Assembly: GCA_965216255.1 (NCBI GenBank)
Contig: OZ244148.1
Span: 558,001 to 622,000, forward strand
DNA: 64,000 bases
Source of the DNA: G965216255 sp965216255
GTDB lineage: Bacteria; Bacteroidota; Rhodothermia; Rhodothermales; Bin80
Direction of reading: 5' to 3'
Part shown: positions 54,766 through 63,438 of the stretch, piece after piece
Numbering within the stretch: the first letter of the stretch is position 1
How the letters are laid out: the number at the start of each line of letters is the position of its first letter
Position numbers and translations under genes: made by a program
The notes under the pieces: generated by a model
Seen by the model: the letters and a program-made list of their open reading frames with translations, nothing else
What the model was told of the DNA's origin: nothing
The model's database searches: none

Positions 54766-54979
54766 CCTGCCGTAGGATCCGGTGGCTTGCCCGTCGCTAC
54801 CGCTCCGGGATCGATAGATAGATAGTGCCTGAATTTGCGGGCCGCCACAACCAGAGGCCGTTCGACACGATAGAGCAAATGGCAGGTGTAGCTTCCGGCT
54901 TGACTGGCAAGCGGCTCCGCTACACGGATCTTATCGGCAAGGGAGAGAAGTATCAATCACCAAAAGATGATCTACCGAA

Positions 54980-55225
54980 TTGAAAAAGGAACGCAGTAAG
55001 CGCAAGCGCGGGAGGCCCGTGACCAAGAAGTGGCCGGAGCCGATCCCGGATACGCCGTAGAATGTAGCTAAGGCAGTCCTGTTCACGGCCCCGCAAGAAA
55101 TAGATGAATGGAAGCAGCTAGCATCCCGTAAGCGCGGCATTGCGGGAACAAGTTTGAGGGAACGCCTGGAACCCTGTTCCCAAGGTGTCGTACTCTTGGA
55201 GCAAGACAAACGAGGGCCGCAATGA
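54980..55225 (+). pseudogene. Small conserved ORF with amber codon
   Basis: From TTG 54980 the frame reads LKKERSKRKRGRPVTKKWPE, PIPDTP, a TAG at 55058-55060, then NVAKAVLFTAPQEIDEWKQL. The RGRP ... PEPIPDTPENVAKAVL pattern is that of short proteins common in bacterial genomes near toxin genes; their function is not known to me. Its stop overlaps the next ATG (ATGA at 55222). Confidence 0.45.
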
Positions 55226-55413
55226 GTGACGCCAAGACTCCTCCTGCTTCAAAGAAGAGCGCCAAGCAATTATCGGAGATGACTTCGCTGCCCAAAGACC
55301 TGATTGTCCCGCCCAAGACTGTCAAGAGGTCTGACAAGGGCATCTGGCATGATCTTAAAACGGTATATGGGTGGCACCCTTCAGAGCGGAGAAACAAACA
55401 AGCTCTACGATAG
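55222..55413 (+). CDS. Small basic protein of unknown function
   Basis: The 63-residue product (MSDAKTPPASKKSAKQLSEM ... RRNKQALR) has a GAGG ribosome site and overlaps the stop of the preceding small ORF. Lysine-rich and unstructured in the first half. No family recognised. Its 3' end overlaps the tail of the convergent membrane-protein gene. Confidence 0.35.
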   Translation: MSDAKTPPASKKSAKQLSEMTSLPKDLIVPPKTVKRSDKGIWHDLKTVYGWHPSERRNKQALR

Positions 55414-55801
55414 CGGCTACAGTTATTTTGGAAATGCAGGATGCTTTGGATTCAAGCAGTCGCTCATTGTAGTCTACGGCCTGTATGTAGGTTTGGATCA
55501 AGATATTGTCGGCCAATACGAGGTGCTCCTGAACTATCGTCCTGGAGAGCCTGTCCCCATACTTGTGTAGGTCATAGGGGGTCTTGAATTCACGTGGCCG
55601 GACAATGGCCCACAGCGCAAGTACAGTTATAAGTAACACGCACAGGGACAGGGCCGTTACGAGCACAATTTTTGTGTGAGTGAAATCGCTGGTAATGCCG
55701 TCCCAAGGTTTTCCGGCCACGGCCAGTGTTAGTGCCAGTGTCAGAATAGCGCCCGCCTTTGCGGTGTATCCCTTGTCGGTATCCTGTTGGTGGAGCGGCA
55801 T
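55355..55801 (-). CDS. Small three-helix membrane protein, PycTM/DUF5706-like
   Basis: The 148-residue protein has membrane segments at about 12-30 (YTAKAGAILTLALTLAVAG), 44-66 (VLVTALSLCVLLITVLALWA) and 126-142 (ITVAAIVELVCFSALKG). Between the second and third is a soluble helical part with PREFKTPYDLHKYGDRLSRT and LADNILIQTYIQAVDYNERL. The plan of two helices, a cytosolic helical linker, then a third helix, and the TAKAGAI start, resemble PycTM-type effectors of Pycsar systems. No cyclase gene is seen. A perfect inverted repeat lies just before its ribosome site. Confidence 0.5.
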   Translation of the reverse strand: MPLHQQDTDKGYTAKAGAILTLALTLAVAGKPWDGITSDFTHTKIVLVTALSLCVLLITVLALWAIVRPREFKTPYDLHKYGDRLSRTIVQEHLVLADNILIQTYIQAVDYNERLLESKASCISKITVAAIVELVCFSALKGATHIPF

Positions 55802-55805
55802 CCTT

Positions 55806-55829
55806 ACACAATCCTAGGTAGGATTGTGT
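55806..55829 (-). promoter_or_regulatory. Perfect 11-bp inverted repeat upstream of the membrane-protein gene
   Basis: ACACAATCCTA-GG-TAGGATTGTGT is a perfect inverted repeat with a 2-bp centre. It ends five bases before the ATG at 55801 and borders the AAGG ribosome site. It could be an operator or an mRNA hairpin that masks translation. Confidence 0.45.
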
Positions 55830-56091
55830 GCCTTCCAGATACAACCGTGGAGCCTCGTTCATGTGACCGATGGACTAATGAGGCTCAAGGATACGTAGTG
55901 GTAATGTGTCAAGTCAATACCAATCCTGATCAGGCTGAATCAAGGCTGACAGCCCGTAAGCGGCACGGGCGGTTAGACTAATTGGGTTGTAGATTCTTGC
56001 CTATCGTTGCAGCGCTTCCAATACGGCAGAATGAGAAACTGTCAAATCTTAGGTCTGCAGAATGCCGCGGCATGGGATTGGGAAATTAGAA
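55830..56091. other. Intergenic, nothing recognised
   Basis: No coding or RNA feature visible; it should include the promoter of the membrane-protein gene and one end of the IS256 element. Confidence 0.35.
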
Positions 56092-57278
56092 TTAGGCGGC
56101 TTGTTTGTCTACTTCTACGCTGTACTCGTGTGGGGTTGTTTCCAACACACGGATGAGCAGCTGCGATCCAGTCAGCCTCCGCCAGCGTTTCTGCGCTTCC
56201 CGGGTCAACTTGTAAACCATCATCAGTGTCGCCTCCCGGCTGCCGCATCCCTTGGTTTGCCGTGTACGTTCCCCTGCGCTCGCAAATGTGGACTCAATGG
56301 GATTCGAAGTCCGAAGGTGAACCCAGTGTCCGGGCGGGAACTGGTAGAAACTCAAGAGCTCCCCTTGATCCTTGCGCAGACAGGTGAGCGCCTTCTCGTA
56401 GGCGCCTCCGAAGAGATTCGCGAAGGTATCGAGCGCCTTCAGGGCATCCTTCCTGGACGGTGCCGTATAGATGCCACGGAGCCTCTCTTTCGCAGCCCGC
56501 TGCAGCTTCTTGGGCAGCTTACCCGGCACGTTGGCTGTCTTGTGCACCCAGCATCGCTGTTGTAGCGTGGAGGGGTATACTTCATCCAACGCAGCCCAGA
56601 AGCCCAGGCCTCCGTCTGCTGTGGCCGCCTTAGGCGCTACGTCCAAGCCTCGCTGTCCAGCAATAGCTCCTTCCAGGACAGCCTGCTTTCCCGCTCTCCG
56701 TCCAGAAGTCCTACGAATTCTTTGCTTCCATCAGGCGGAACTCCAATAATAACAAGCATACACGGGCGCTCGTTTCCCATGCGGACATTGAAGTATAACC
56801 CGTCAGCCCAGAGGTAAACATACCGTTTGCCCGCGGGGTCCCGATTGTTCCATTGCCGGTATTCCTCCAGCCAAGCCCCCTTGAGTCGGCTGATTGACGA
56901 TGGCGACAGGTTGCCAGCTTGCGGCCCAAGTATGGCCTCCAGGGCCAGAGGAAAGTCGTTGGTCGAAACTCCCCGCAGGTACAAGGCCGGAATGAGTGCA
57001 TCAGCCGATCTTCGATCGGCCAACGACGGACTGAGGTGCATATAGCGCGGCAGTATGGCGCTGGTGAAGGTATGCCCTGCTCGAGGGTCACGGATATGGG
57101 GCCGCTGGATCGCCAGCGGGCCCGCACCCGTGAGGATTTCTCTCCCCGGATGGTGGCCATTGCGTTTGACGACTCGGTGGCCGTGCTCATTCCGCAGGTG
57201 TGCATGGGCCTTCACGTAGTCGTCGGCTTCCCGCTCGAGCGCTGCCTGAAGCATGCGCCGGGCGGAGCTGCGCACCAA
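56092..57278 (-). pseudogene. IS256-family (Mutator) transposase with frameshift
   Basis: The N-terminal part (57278-56637) reads ALEREADDYVKAHAHLRNEH, ILPRYMHLSPSLADRRSADA, LIPALYLRGVSTNDFPLALE, YVYLWADGLYFNVRMG and SKEFVGLLDGERESRLSWKE. It ends at a TAG in register with SEAWT. Shifted by one base the frame resumes with LDVAPKAATADGGLGFWAAL, DEVYPSTLQQRCWVHKTANV and HLRTSNPIESTFASAGERTR. The order is complete for IS256 transposases, with D (WADG), D (TADGGLG) and E (NPIEST) of the DDE triad on both sides of the indel. Confidence 0.88.
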
Positions 57279-57316
57279 GTCATCCAGGGTGCTGAGTGCC
57301 TCCTCACGGGTAAGGA

Positions 57317-57553
57317 GTGAGTGTACGTTGGATACTGTCGGGTCTGTTATACGATGTAGTCCGGATATGTCCGTCTAGGGCGATTGATGGGTACTCCACA
57401 AAGATACGCCGCGGCATTCTGCAGACCCAAGATTTGACAGATTCTCTGGCGCAATTCGCAGGCAAGCACAACATGAGCCAGATGGGCGCACAACGCATGG
57501 TGACTGGGATGGCAGGACGGCGCATTCTTTATTGGGAGTTGGTGACGCAATAA
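57317..57553 (+). CDS. Small ORF coupled to the cytosine methyltransferase
   Basis: GTG 57317 has a nearby AAGGA and opens a 78-codon frame that ends in TAA overlapping the methyltransferase ATG (TAATG). Residues include GYSTKIRRGILQTQDLTDSL, AQFAGKHNMSQMGAQRMVTG and RRILYWELVTQ. No family recognised. The coupling suggests a controller or accessory protein of a restriction-modification cassette, but the evidence is positional only. Confidence 0.4.
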   Translation: MSVRWILSGLLYDVVRICPSRAIDGYSTKIRRGILQTQDLTDSLAQFAGKHNMSQMGAQRMVTGMAGRRILYWELVTQ

Positions 57554-58021
57554 TGCTTACGGCTTTAGAACTCTGTGCGGGTGCGGGAGGACAAGCGTTG
57601 GGCTTTGAGAGTGCGGGTTTCAAGCACGTTGGACTGATTGACAATGATCCCCATTCATGCGCAACGTTGCGCATGAACCGACCTTATTGGAACGTCATTG
57701 AGGCCGACCTTCGCCGTTTTAGAGCTGATTATTGGTATGGAGTGGATGTGGTTGCAGCGGGATTGCCGTGCCCGCCGTTCTCCGTTGCCGGAAAACAACT
57801 GGGAGCCAACGACGAGAGAGATCTGTTCCCCGTCCTGCTGGGCGTAGTTGCGGCTGCTGAGCCGCGAGCGGTGCTCGTTGAAAATGTGCGCGGGCTAATG
57901 GCGCCCCGGTTCGCTGGCTACCGCTCGCAGATTTGTTCGTTATTGGAGCAAAAGGGCTATACCGTGTATTGGGATTTGCTGGACGCGTATTACTACGGCG
58001 CTTCGCAGCACCGGACTCGCG
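57553..58021 (+). pseudogene. dcm: DNA (cytosine-5) methyltransferase, 3' end replaced by IS66 fragment
   Basis: ATG 57553 starts MLTALELCAGAGGQALGFES, motif I of C5 methyltransferases. Motif IV with the catalytic Cys is GLPCPPFSVAGKQLG, motif VI is ENVRGL, and motif VIII begins QHRTR. After QHRTRAF (58018-58021) the frame runs into antisense IS66 tnpB (RWLRLLLTNTK). Motifs IX and X and the target-recognition domain are therefore missing, so the protein cannot methylate a specific site. No partner nuclease gene is visible. Confidence 0.85.
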
Positions 58022-58248
58022 CCTTCAGATGGCTCCGCCTCCTATTGACAAACACAAAAACGTCCCCCGACATCGGATCCCGCTTCATACCGCTCTTCAC
58101 CAGCGCGCACAGGCCGTCAAAGCTCTTCCGCATGTCGGCCGGCGGCCCGTAAAAGAAGTACCGGCGCGAAGGCCCCAGTCCGATCATGACCGCGCCAGCT
58201 GCGCCAGATACGACGCGGAGACCGGCGCAAAGAAGCGCACGCGCATCC
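58019..58248 (-). pseudogene. IS66 copy E: end of tnpA and start of tnpB
   Basis: The minus strand holds the last 22 codons of tnpA (FFAPVSASYLAQLARS), then the tnpB start at 58187 (MIGLGPSRRYFFYGPPADMR). It is cut after NRRRSHLKA where the methyltransferase remnant begins. Joined across copy D it continues into 60716-60958. Confidence 0.8.
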
Positions 58249-58366
58249 GTAAGCGTCCGGTGAAGTACAGGTCAGCGGCAGCTACAGGTGTGCCGATGGG
58301 TACAGGACGGCTGGAAGGCGCAGAGCAGGTGGGCTTGCCGGATCCGGCACACTCGGCGCTTGGCAG

Positions 58367-59941
58367 CTATGCCGCCTTGTGTTTGTCAGCTTGCCGTGCC
58401 TTCTGCCAATGATGAGGCAAGAGGTCAGCTACGCGCCTGGCCGGATGCGTCGGGATGCGCTCGAACACGTCCGTGAGCCACTCCTGGGGATTAACACCGT
58501 GTAGCTTGCACGTGCCAAGTAGCGAATAGACCACGGCTGCCCGCTGGGCCGCATCATGTGATCCCGCGAACAGGTAATTCTTGCGGCCGATAACCAACGG
58601 CCGCAGGGCATTTTCAATGAGGTTATTGTCCAGCTCCACGCGGCCCTCATCCAGGTATCGGCTCAGCCTTTTCCAAAGGCCGAGCGTATAGTTGGTCGCC
58701 TGGCCCCAAGGGCTCTTGGGCAATCCCCCGTTCGCCTCCAGCCAGGGCTTCAGCGCTTCCAGTACAGGCCGGGCTTCTTCCTGACGTACCTCGCGCAGAC
58801 GTTCCGCACTGGCACCCTCCTCTCGCAGCCTGCGCTCTATGGCGTAGAGTCGCCTGATCTTTGTCAACACGTGCTCGGCCTTCTCCGGTTCGTAGCTACG
58901 ACAGTCGTAGAACTTGCGCCATGCATGCGCCATGCATCCGTAGACCGTCATAGACGGATGCGCTTCGAAGACGTTGTAGGCCACATACCCGTCCGTCTGC
59001 AACGCTCCCGCATACCCACCCAAGAACGCCACCGGACCTGCACGGGCACGGCTCTTGCGATACTCCATCACAAACAGCTTCTGCTCCGGAGTGTGGTACA
59101 CCCAGTAAAAACCCCGATGGGTCTTGCCCTTCTTCTTTCGATCCTGGACCTGGATACGCGTCTCATCCGCCTGCAGATACCCGCTTAAGAGCGCCTCCTG
59201 CTTGAGTGCATCATACAGCGGCCCAAGGTGCCATGCCGACTGCGCTATCCAGCCTCCCAGCGTGGAGGTGGCAATTTCAATGCCTTCCCGCCGGAAACGC
59301 TGCTGCTGCCGGTACAGGGGCAAGTGGTCACAGTACTTGTTAACCATCACGTCGGCCAACAATCCCGGTCCGGCCATGCCCTTGTCCACCAGCCGCGGAG
59401 GCAACTCGGCGATGATGACGCCGCTGTCCACATCGGTCGGGTCCACGTACTTGGGGCGATGAATCTCGACCACCTTTATCATGCTGGGCACGCTCTCCAG
59501 GTACTGCGTCTTCTCCATGCCGATGCAAATGAGACCTGTCGTGTCCTCTTCAGGCTGGATTACGATCGTCTCGCGGGGCAGGTGATCCGGCAGATCCTCG
59601 AAGTCCGGACGCCGCTTGGCCTTGCGCCGCTTCCGCTTCGGCTGATCCGTCTCGGGCTCGGGCGGCAGGGGCACCTCGACCTCCATGTCGTCAAACAAGA
59701 GGCCCTGCAGCGCCTCCGGCCCCAGTACATACCTTTCGCTCCTGGAGCCAAAGAGCAGGCGGAGGGCTTCAGCCAACTGTTTGTCCTTGCTCTCCAATTT
59801 CGCCTGCAGCCGGCTTATCTCCTCGCTCAGCTGATTGATTACCTCGGACTGGCTTGCGTTCTGCTGAAGCACCACGGCAAGCTGCGCAGGGAAGGTCTCA
59901 ACATCCGCAGAAGAGAGGGAGGAATGTGCTTCGGGCTGCAT
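58367..59941 (-). CDS. tnpC: IS66 transposase TnpC, full length
   Basis: The 524-residue protein (MQPEAHSSLSSADVETFPAQ ... ARQADKHKAA) is the reference copy in this window. It has an N-terminal coiled coil (EEISRLQAKLESKDKQLAEA), a spacer with DLPDHLPRETI, the catalytic core (YLQADETRIQVQDRKKKGKT and ALQTDGYVAYNVFEAHPSMT) and C-terminal LDNNLIENALRPLVIGRKNY. No stop or frameshift. It could supply transposase to the broken copies. Confidence 0.95.
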   Translation of the reverse strand: MQPEAHSSLSSADVETFPAQLAVVLQQNASQSEVINQLSEEISRLQAKLESKDKQLAEALRLLFGSRSERYVLGPEALQGLLFDDMEVEVPLPPEPETDQPKRKRRKAKRRPDFEDLPDHLPRETIVIQPEEDTTGLICIGMEKTQYLESVPSMIKVVEIHRPKYVDPTDVDSGVIIAELPPRLVDKGMAGPGLLADVMVNKYCDHLPLYRQQQRFRREGIEIATSTLGGWIAQSAWHLGPLYDALKQEALLSGYLQADETRIQVQDRKKKGKTHRGFYWVYHTPEQKLFVMEYRKSRARAGPVAFLGGYAGALQTDGYVAYNVFEAHPSMTVYGCMAHAWRKFYDCRSYEPEKAEHVLTKIRRLYAIERRLREEGASAERLREVRQEEARPVLEALKPWLEANGGLPKSPWGQATNYTLGLWKRLSRYLDEGRVELDNNLIENALRPLVIGRKNYLFAGSHDAAQRAAVVYSLLGTCKLHGVNPQEWLTDVFERIPTHPARRVADLLPHHWQKARQADKHKAA

Positions 59942-59992
59942 GATTGTTCAACAACGTCTGCACATGCATTGTTCCCCGTTTCCACATACTAT

Positions 59993-60340
59993 TTATCCCG
60001 ATTTCCGGCTCTTAACCGCATACCGGCGCCGGTATTTTACGGACTTCAGCGACACTCCCTCCAGTAACATCACCATCTGCGTCCACGTCGGCATATCCTC
60101 TTTCGGCAGCTCAAACGTACCCGCCTCAAGCCTTTTGTAAAACAAGGCGAAGCCGTCTCGGTCCCACGAAAGCGCCTTTAGATGGCTCCGCCTCCTGTTG
60201 ACGAACACAAAGACATCCCCCGACATGGGATCCCGCTTCATGCCGCTTTTCACCAAGGCGCACAGGCCGTCAAAGCTCTTGCACATGTCGGCCGGCGGCC
60301 CGTAAAAGAAATACCGGCACGAAGGCCCCAGTCCGATCAT
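59993..60340 (-). CDS. tnpB: IS66 accessory protein TnpB
   Basis: It is intact (115 residues) with the Orf2 motifs RYFFYGPPADMCKSFDGLCA and VFVNRRRSHLKALSWDRDGF. It differs from copy B at a few residues and overlaps the end of tnpA by four bases. Confidence 0.93.
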   Translation of the reverse strand: MIGLGPSCRYFFYGPPADMCKSFDGLCALVKSGMKRDPMSGDVFVFVNRRRSHLKALSWDRDGFALFYKRLEAGTFELPKEDMPTWTQMVMLLEGVSLKSVKYRRRYAVKSRKSG

Positions 60341-60629
60341 GACTGCACCAGCTGCGCCAGGTACGAGGCAGATACCGGCGCCAAGAGGCGCACGCGTATC
60401 CCGCCCGGGTACATGATCTCCACTTGCGCCTCTTCACCTGCCGTGGGTCTGCCAATCTCCACAAAGGCGCCGCTGCCGCAGCCTCCAGGCGATACTTCCG
60501 ACGCCAGTAAAACAGCTGCCCATACGAGATGCCGCGCTCGGCACAGAACGCTGCAGCGCTCTGGCTGCTTTCTTCATACTGTTCCACCAGCGAAAACATT
60601 TCTTCCGCCGTTCGTCTGGGCTGTCTCAT
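60337..60629 (-). pseudogene. tnpA: IS66 tnpA with the same -1 frameshift as copy B
   Basis: The N-terminus (MRQPRRTAEEMFSLVEQYEE) and the alanine run (RLEAAAAAP) are as in copy B. Beyond it the zero frame gives unrelated residues, and the -1 frame gives GAFVEIGRPTAGEEAQVEIM and a stop overlapping the tnpB start. Shared by both full copies. Confidence 0.75.
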
Positions 60630-60715
60630 GCCATCCAGGCTTTGAGTCCTCGGGTCTATGAGTAATCTCCCGAGAAATCGTCACCTTATCCAGATGGGTT
60701 TCACCGCACGCTTAC

Positions 60716-61044
60716 GCGCATCCCGCCCGGATACATCATTTCGACCTGCGGCTGCTCACCTGCAGCTGGCCTTCCTATCTCCACGAAGCTTCCGCCGTCC
60801 GCCTCTGCACCTTCCCGGCGATACTTCTGCCGCCAGTAAAGCAGCTGCGCGTACGAGATGCCACGCCCGGCACAAAACGCCGCTGCCGTTCGTGCCCTAA
60901 CTTCATACTGCTCTACCAACGGAAACATCTCTTCCGCCGTTCGTCTGGGCTGTCCCATGCGATAAAGGGTCTGAGTTCTCGGGTCTAGGAAAAATATCCC
61001 GAGTACTCGTCACCCGATCAAGATGGGGTTAACCGGACGCATAC
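60716..61044 (-). mobile_element. IS66 copy E: left terminus and 5' part of tnpA
   Basis: It starts at 61044 with GTATGCGTCCGGTTAACCCC, a tnpA-side terminus. The tnpA (from 60958: MGQPRRTAEEMFPLVEQYEV) is in frame through GGSFVEIGRPAAGEQPQVEM up to the copy D insertion. After removal of D it ends normally in LAQLARS. Only about 560 bp of this element remain. Confidence 0.8.
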
Positions 61045-61322
61045 CGTAAATCGACGGCGCCTGGCCCGCGGAACCACTTCGGTTGGCGCCGTATCCAGCG
61101 ATCCGCTAAGGAGAATCTGGGAATCATGTTCCATGGTGAATGGAGTCTTGAGTAGAGGTTGGTAAGTAGAAATCAGCGGGGCATTTCCACCGTTCTTAGG
61201 CGCACCTAAATTCACAAACTACCGAACAAGAGTGTCCCACGTATTATGGGCACAGAGGGACCAGCACGCAAATGCGCTCCGCACAAATCAGGTGTACTTC
61301 AACGGACGCGTACGATACGATA
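61045..61322. other. Intergenic, nothing recognised
   Basis: No feature found between the IS66 terminus and the polysaccharide gene. Confidence 0.35.
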
Positions 61323-62288
61323 TCAAATGGAATGGTTGCTACGTGAAAAGAATTCACGTATCCTCTTCTGCATTGCAGTGCTGTAGGGTCGATGTGCCTG
61401 GAGGGGCTGTAAGTCGTCCCATGTTAGACCGGGTAAATCAGCACTCGTAGTGACTCTAAGAAACCGCTCCAACCCGCCTAGCCGACTAGAATGATTTCTA
61501 TGGGTTAGTCCGTCGGACAAGAATAAAACAGGAATCTCCATGGCCGCTGCGGGCAGTGCACAATGGATTCGTGAGGTTACCACATACGAGGACCTGGCAA
61601 TGGCGTGGAGTTGTTGCCTAGCCAGCTCAATGCGTTGCTGTACTGATGTGTTACCGATATCCACTATCTGTGACCGACGGATTACTAGTTCCGAATTCAA
61701 AGACAAAAACGCATTCAGTCTCTTCTCTGCCAAGTAGTGGTTGCGTCTCTTATGGGGATACTTTATCGTCTGAATCAGATCATGGACAAGTGTATGCGCA
61801 TTTGGGCCCTTACTGAAACGGAATTTCGGAAGGAGACGGTCAAAGGCACCGATTACCAAGATTCCTTTCCTCTCGGTGCGTTTTGAAGCAAAATACTCTC
61901 TCTTCAGAGTCATGGTTAAACAACCAGAAAAATACGCTTCGATTCCCAATCCCTCCAGTAGCGCTCGCGTATGAGTGTCTCGGCACCCGATTGGTTGATG
62001 TCTCTTGAGGTATTCGATTCCTTTGGCCTGCAACATGTCACCCATGGCCGTCGGGTTTAAGTGAAACGAAATGAACAAAGGAGTAATTCCTTTGGCTGGG
62101 GGCCAATGCTTGGGCTTAGACATAAACCACCCATTCATGATTAGACCTACCGGAGGGCCGACATAGTCGTGCAACTGTTCGCGATCAACGGTTACCGGCC
62201 CTTGCTCAAGACAGTAGGCAGCAGCGATACTCTGGATGTAATCGCCCAGATTGTTGGAATCACGGTAACCTAAAACGGCGGCATTCAT
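61323..62288 (-). CDS. Polysaccharide pyruvyl transferase family protein
   Basis: The 321-residue protein opens MNAAVLGYRDSNNLGDYIQS, the start pattern of this family, which adds pyruvyl ketals to surface polysaccharides. Further signs are HQPIGCRDTHTRALLEGLGI, AYFSGCLTMTL, and SSYVVTSRIHCALPAAAMEI with the conserved SRxHxxLPA block. The ATG overlaps the stop of the glycosyltransferase (ATGA). It is the last gene of a minus-strand operon. Confidence 0.85.
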   Translation of the reverse strand: MNAAVLGYRDSNNLGDYIQSIAAAYCLEQGPVTVDREQLHDYVGPPVGLIMNGWFMSKPKHWPPAKGITPLFISFHLNPTAMGDMLQAKGIEYLKRHQPIGCRDTHTRALLEGLGIEAYFSGCLTMTLKREYFASKRTERKGILVIGAFDRLLPKFRFSKGPNAHTLVHDLIQTIKYPHKRRNHYLAEKRLNAFLSLNSELVIRRSQIVDIGNTSVQQRIELARQQLHAIARSSYVVTSRIHCALPAAAMEIPVLFLSDGLTHRNHSSRLGGLERFLRVTTSADLPGLTWDDLQPLQAHRPYSTAMQKRIREFFSRSNHSI

Positions 62289-63418
62289 CGCTGTCGGTTC
62301 TTGCTGCTGAGTAGCAATTGTTCAACTGTCCTCTGTCGTCTTTCCGCCGTATAGTGCTTAACAATACGCGCCCTGGCAGCCTTGCCTCCAGTCGGATTAG
62401 GTGACCTCAAGAAGGACTTGATAGTCTCGAAGTCCATGACACCATCGAAGGTAAGCCCTGTAGTACCAATCACCTCCGGAATACCGAATACGGCATTGCC
62501 AATCGGAATACACTCACATAGCATCGCCTCGCACAGGACATTAGGCAGCCCTTCGACTTGGGAGCCTTGAAAATAGAAACGATGCTGGCTGTATAATTGG
62601 CGCAGTTCCTTGGGGGTCTGTCGAGGAAAACAGCGTAGGTTTGCGGGCAGGTTTTCAATCGTCCCACCCTGGAGAGTTAACCCAGCCAATGTGAAGGTAA
62701 AATCGGGCATGGCCTTGGCCAATTCAATAAACAAGGGAATGCCCTTCAGATGCCATCTTCGGAGGTCGGCGATACTGGCAACTGTAATCACGGTCTTGGG
62801 GACCTTCTTGCCCTCCACCCTCCAAAACCCGGGATCATAGCCCGTGGGAACCTCGATAATCGGCGTCGCGAGATCGGGCATGAAGTGCACCAGCCCGGAT
62901 TGAGAACCGTTCTGCCTACGAGCAGTGGGGCATCCATCCTTGAGGCTTCTATGCACCACCCAGATTTGCTTTGTCAGCCGATAATTCCAGCATGCAATTC
63001 TGCGTCGCATGTTGTTCTTATAGAAAATCCCGTACTTGAGCTTAGGAAGGGAAACGGCGTCATAGCCTCCAACCACTACAATTGACTCCTTTGCCATCAA
63101 ACGTGCCACCAGTAATGGAATAAATGCGTGATAGTCGCTAAACCAACACAGTAGAGTCTCTGACTTGTTGAAATAGGCCATTGCGAGAAACAGCTCTTTG
63201 ATCCGATTCCACAAGAAAGGGAATAAGGTTGTGTAGGGTGGCGAGGCAATACACCGTACTAAGTAGCCAAGATTATTGAGCATATCAATGTCACGCTGCA
63301 CAAAGGTCGATTTAACACTGTAGACCATTACGATTCCTGTGGGCATAGCAGCAATTGGTTGTTTGGTGGATATTCCAGCTCCCCGCTTCCTCTCTGTGCT
63401 TGACAGCCAATGAACCAT
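62285..63418 (-). CDS. Glycosyltransferase (GT4-type)
   Basis: The 377-residue protein has a GT-B layout: KSTFVQRDIDMLNNLGYLVR near the N-terminus and, in the C-terminal half, KTVITVASIADLRRWHLKGI, FTLAGLTLQGGTIENLPANL, and FYFQGSQVEGLPNVLCEAML with the E-G-L-P-x-x-x-x-E motif of retaining GT4 enzymes. A later start at ATG 63346 (MPTGIVMVYSVK) is possible. It begins 20 bp after the epimerase gene. Donor and acceptor are unknown. Confidence 0.85.
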   Translation of the reverse strand: MVHWLSSTERKRGAGISTKQPIAAMPTGIVMVYSVKSTFVQRDIDMLNNLGYLVRCIASPPYTTLFPFLWNRIKELFLAMAYFNKSETLLCWFSDYHAFIPLLVARLMAKESIVVVGGYDAVSLPKLKYGIFYKNNMRRRIACWNYRLTKQIWVVHRSLKDGCPTARRQNGSQSGLVHFMPDLATPIIEVPTGYDPGFWRVEGKKVPKTVITVASIADLRRWHLKGIPLFIELAKAMPDFTFTLAGLTLQGGTIENLPANLRCFPRQTPKELRQLYSQHRFYFQGSQVEGLPNVLCEAMLCECIPIGNAVFGIPEVIGTTGLTFDGVMDFETIKSFLRSPNPTGGKAARARIVKHYTAERRQRTVEQLLLSSKNRQR

Positions 63419-63438
63419 GTGTAGTCTGTTATCCTGTC

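Larger units (their letters stand above)
58249..60715 (-). mobile_element. IS66-family element, copy D, complete, nested in copy E
   Basis: The 2467-bp element has the same termini as copy B (GTAAGCGTCCGGTGAAG at 58249; reverse complement GTAAGCGTGCGGTGAA at 60715). It is flanked on both sides by GCGCATCC (58241-58248 and 60716-60723), an 8-bp duplication. The target is the tnpA gene of another IS66 (copy E): removing copy D and one duplication restores its frame. Confidence 0.95.

Noticed and set aside
59228..60067. 279-codon plus-strand frame opposite IS66 copy D (also in copy B)
   Set aside because: It is the antisense of tnpC and recurs only because the IS is repeated.
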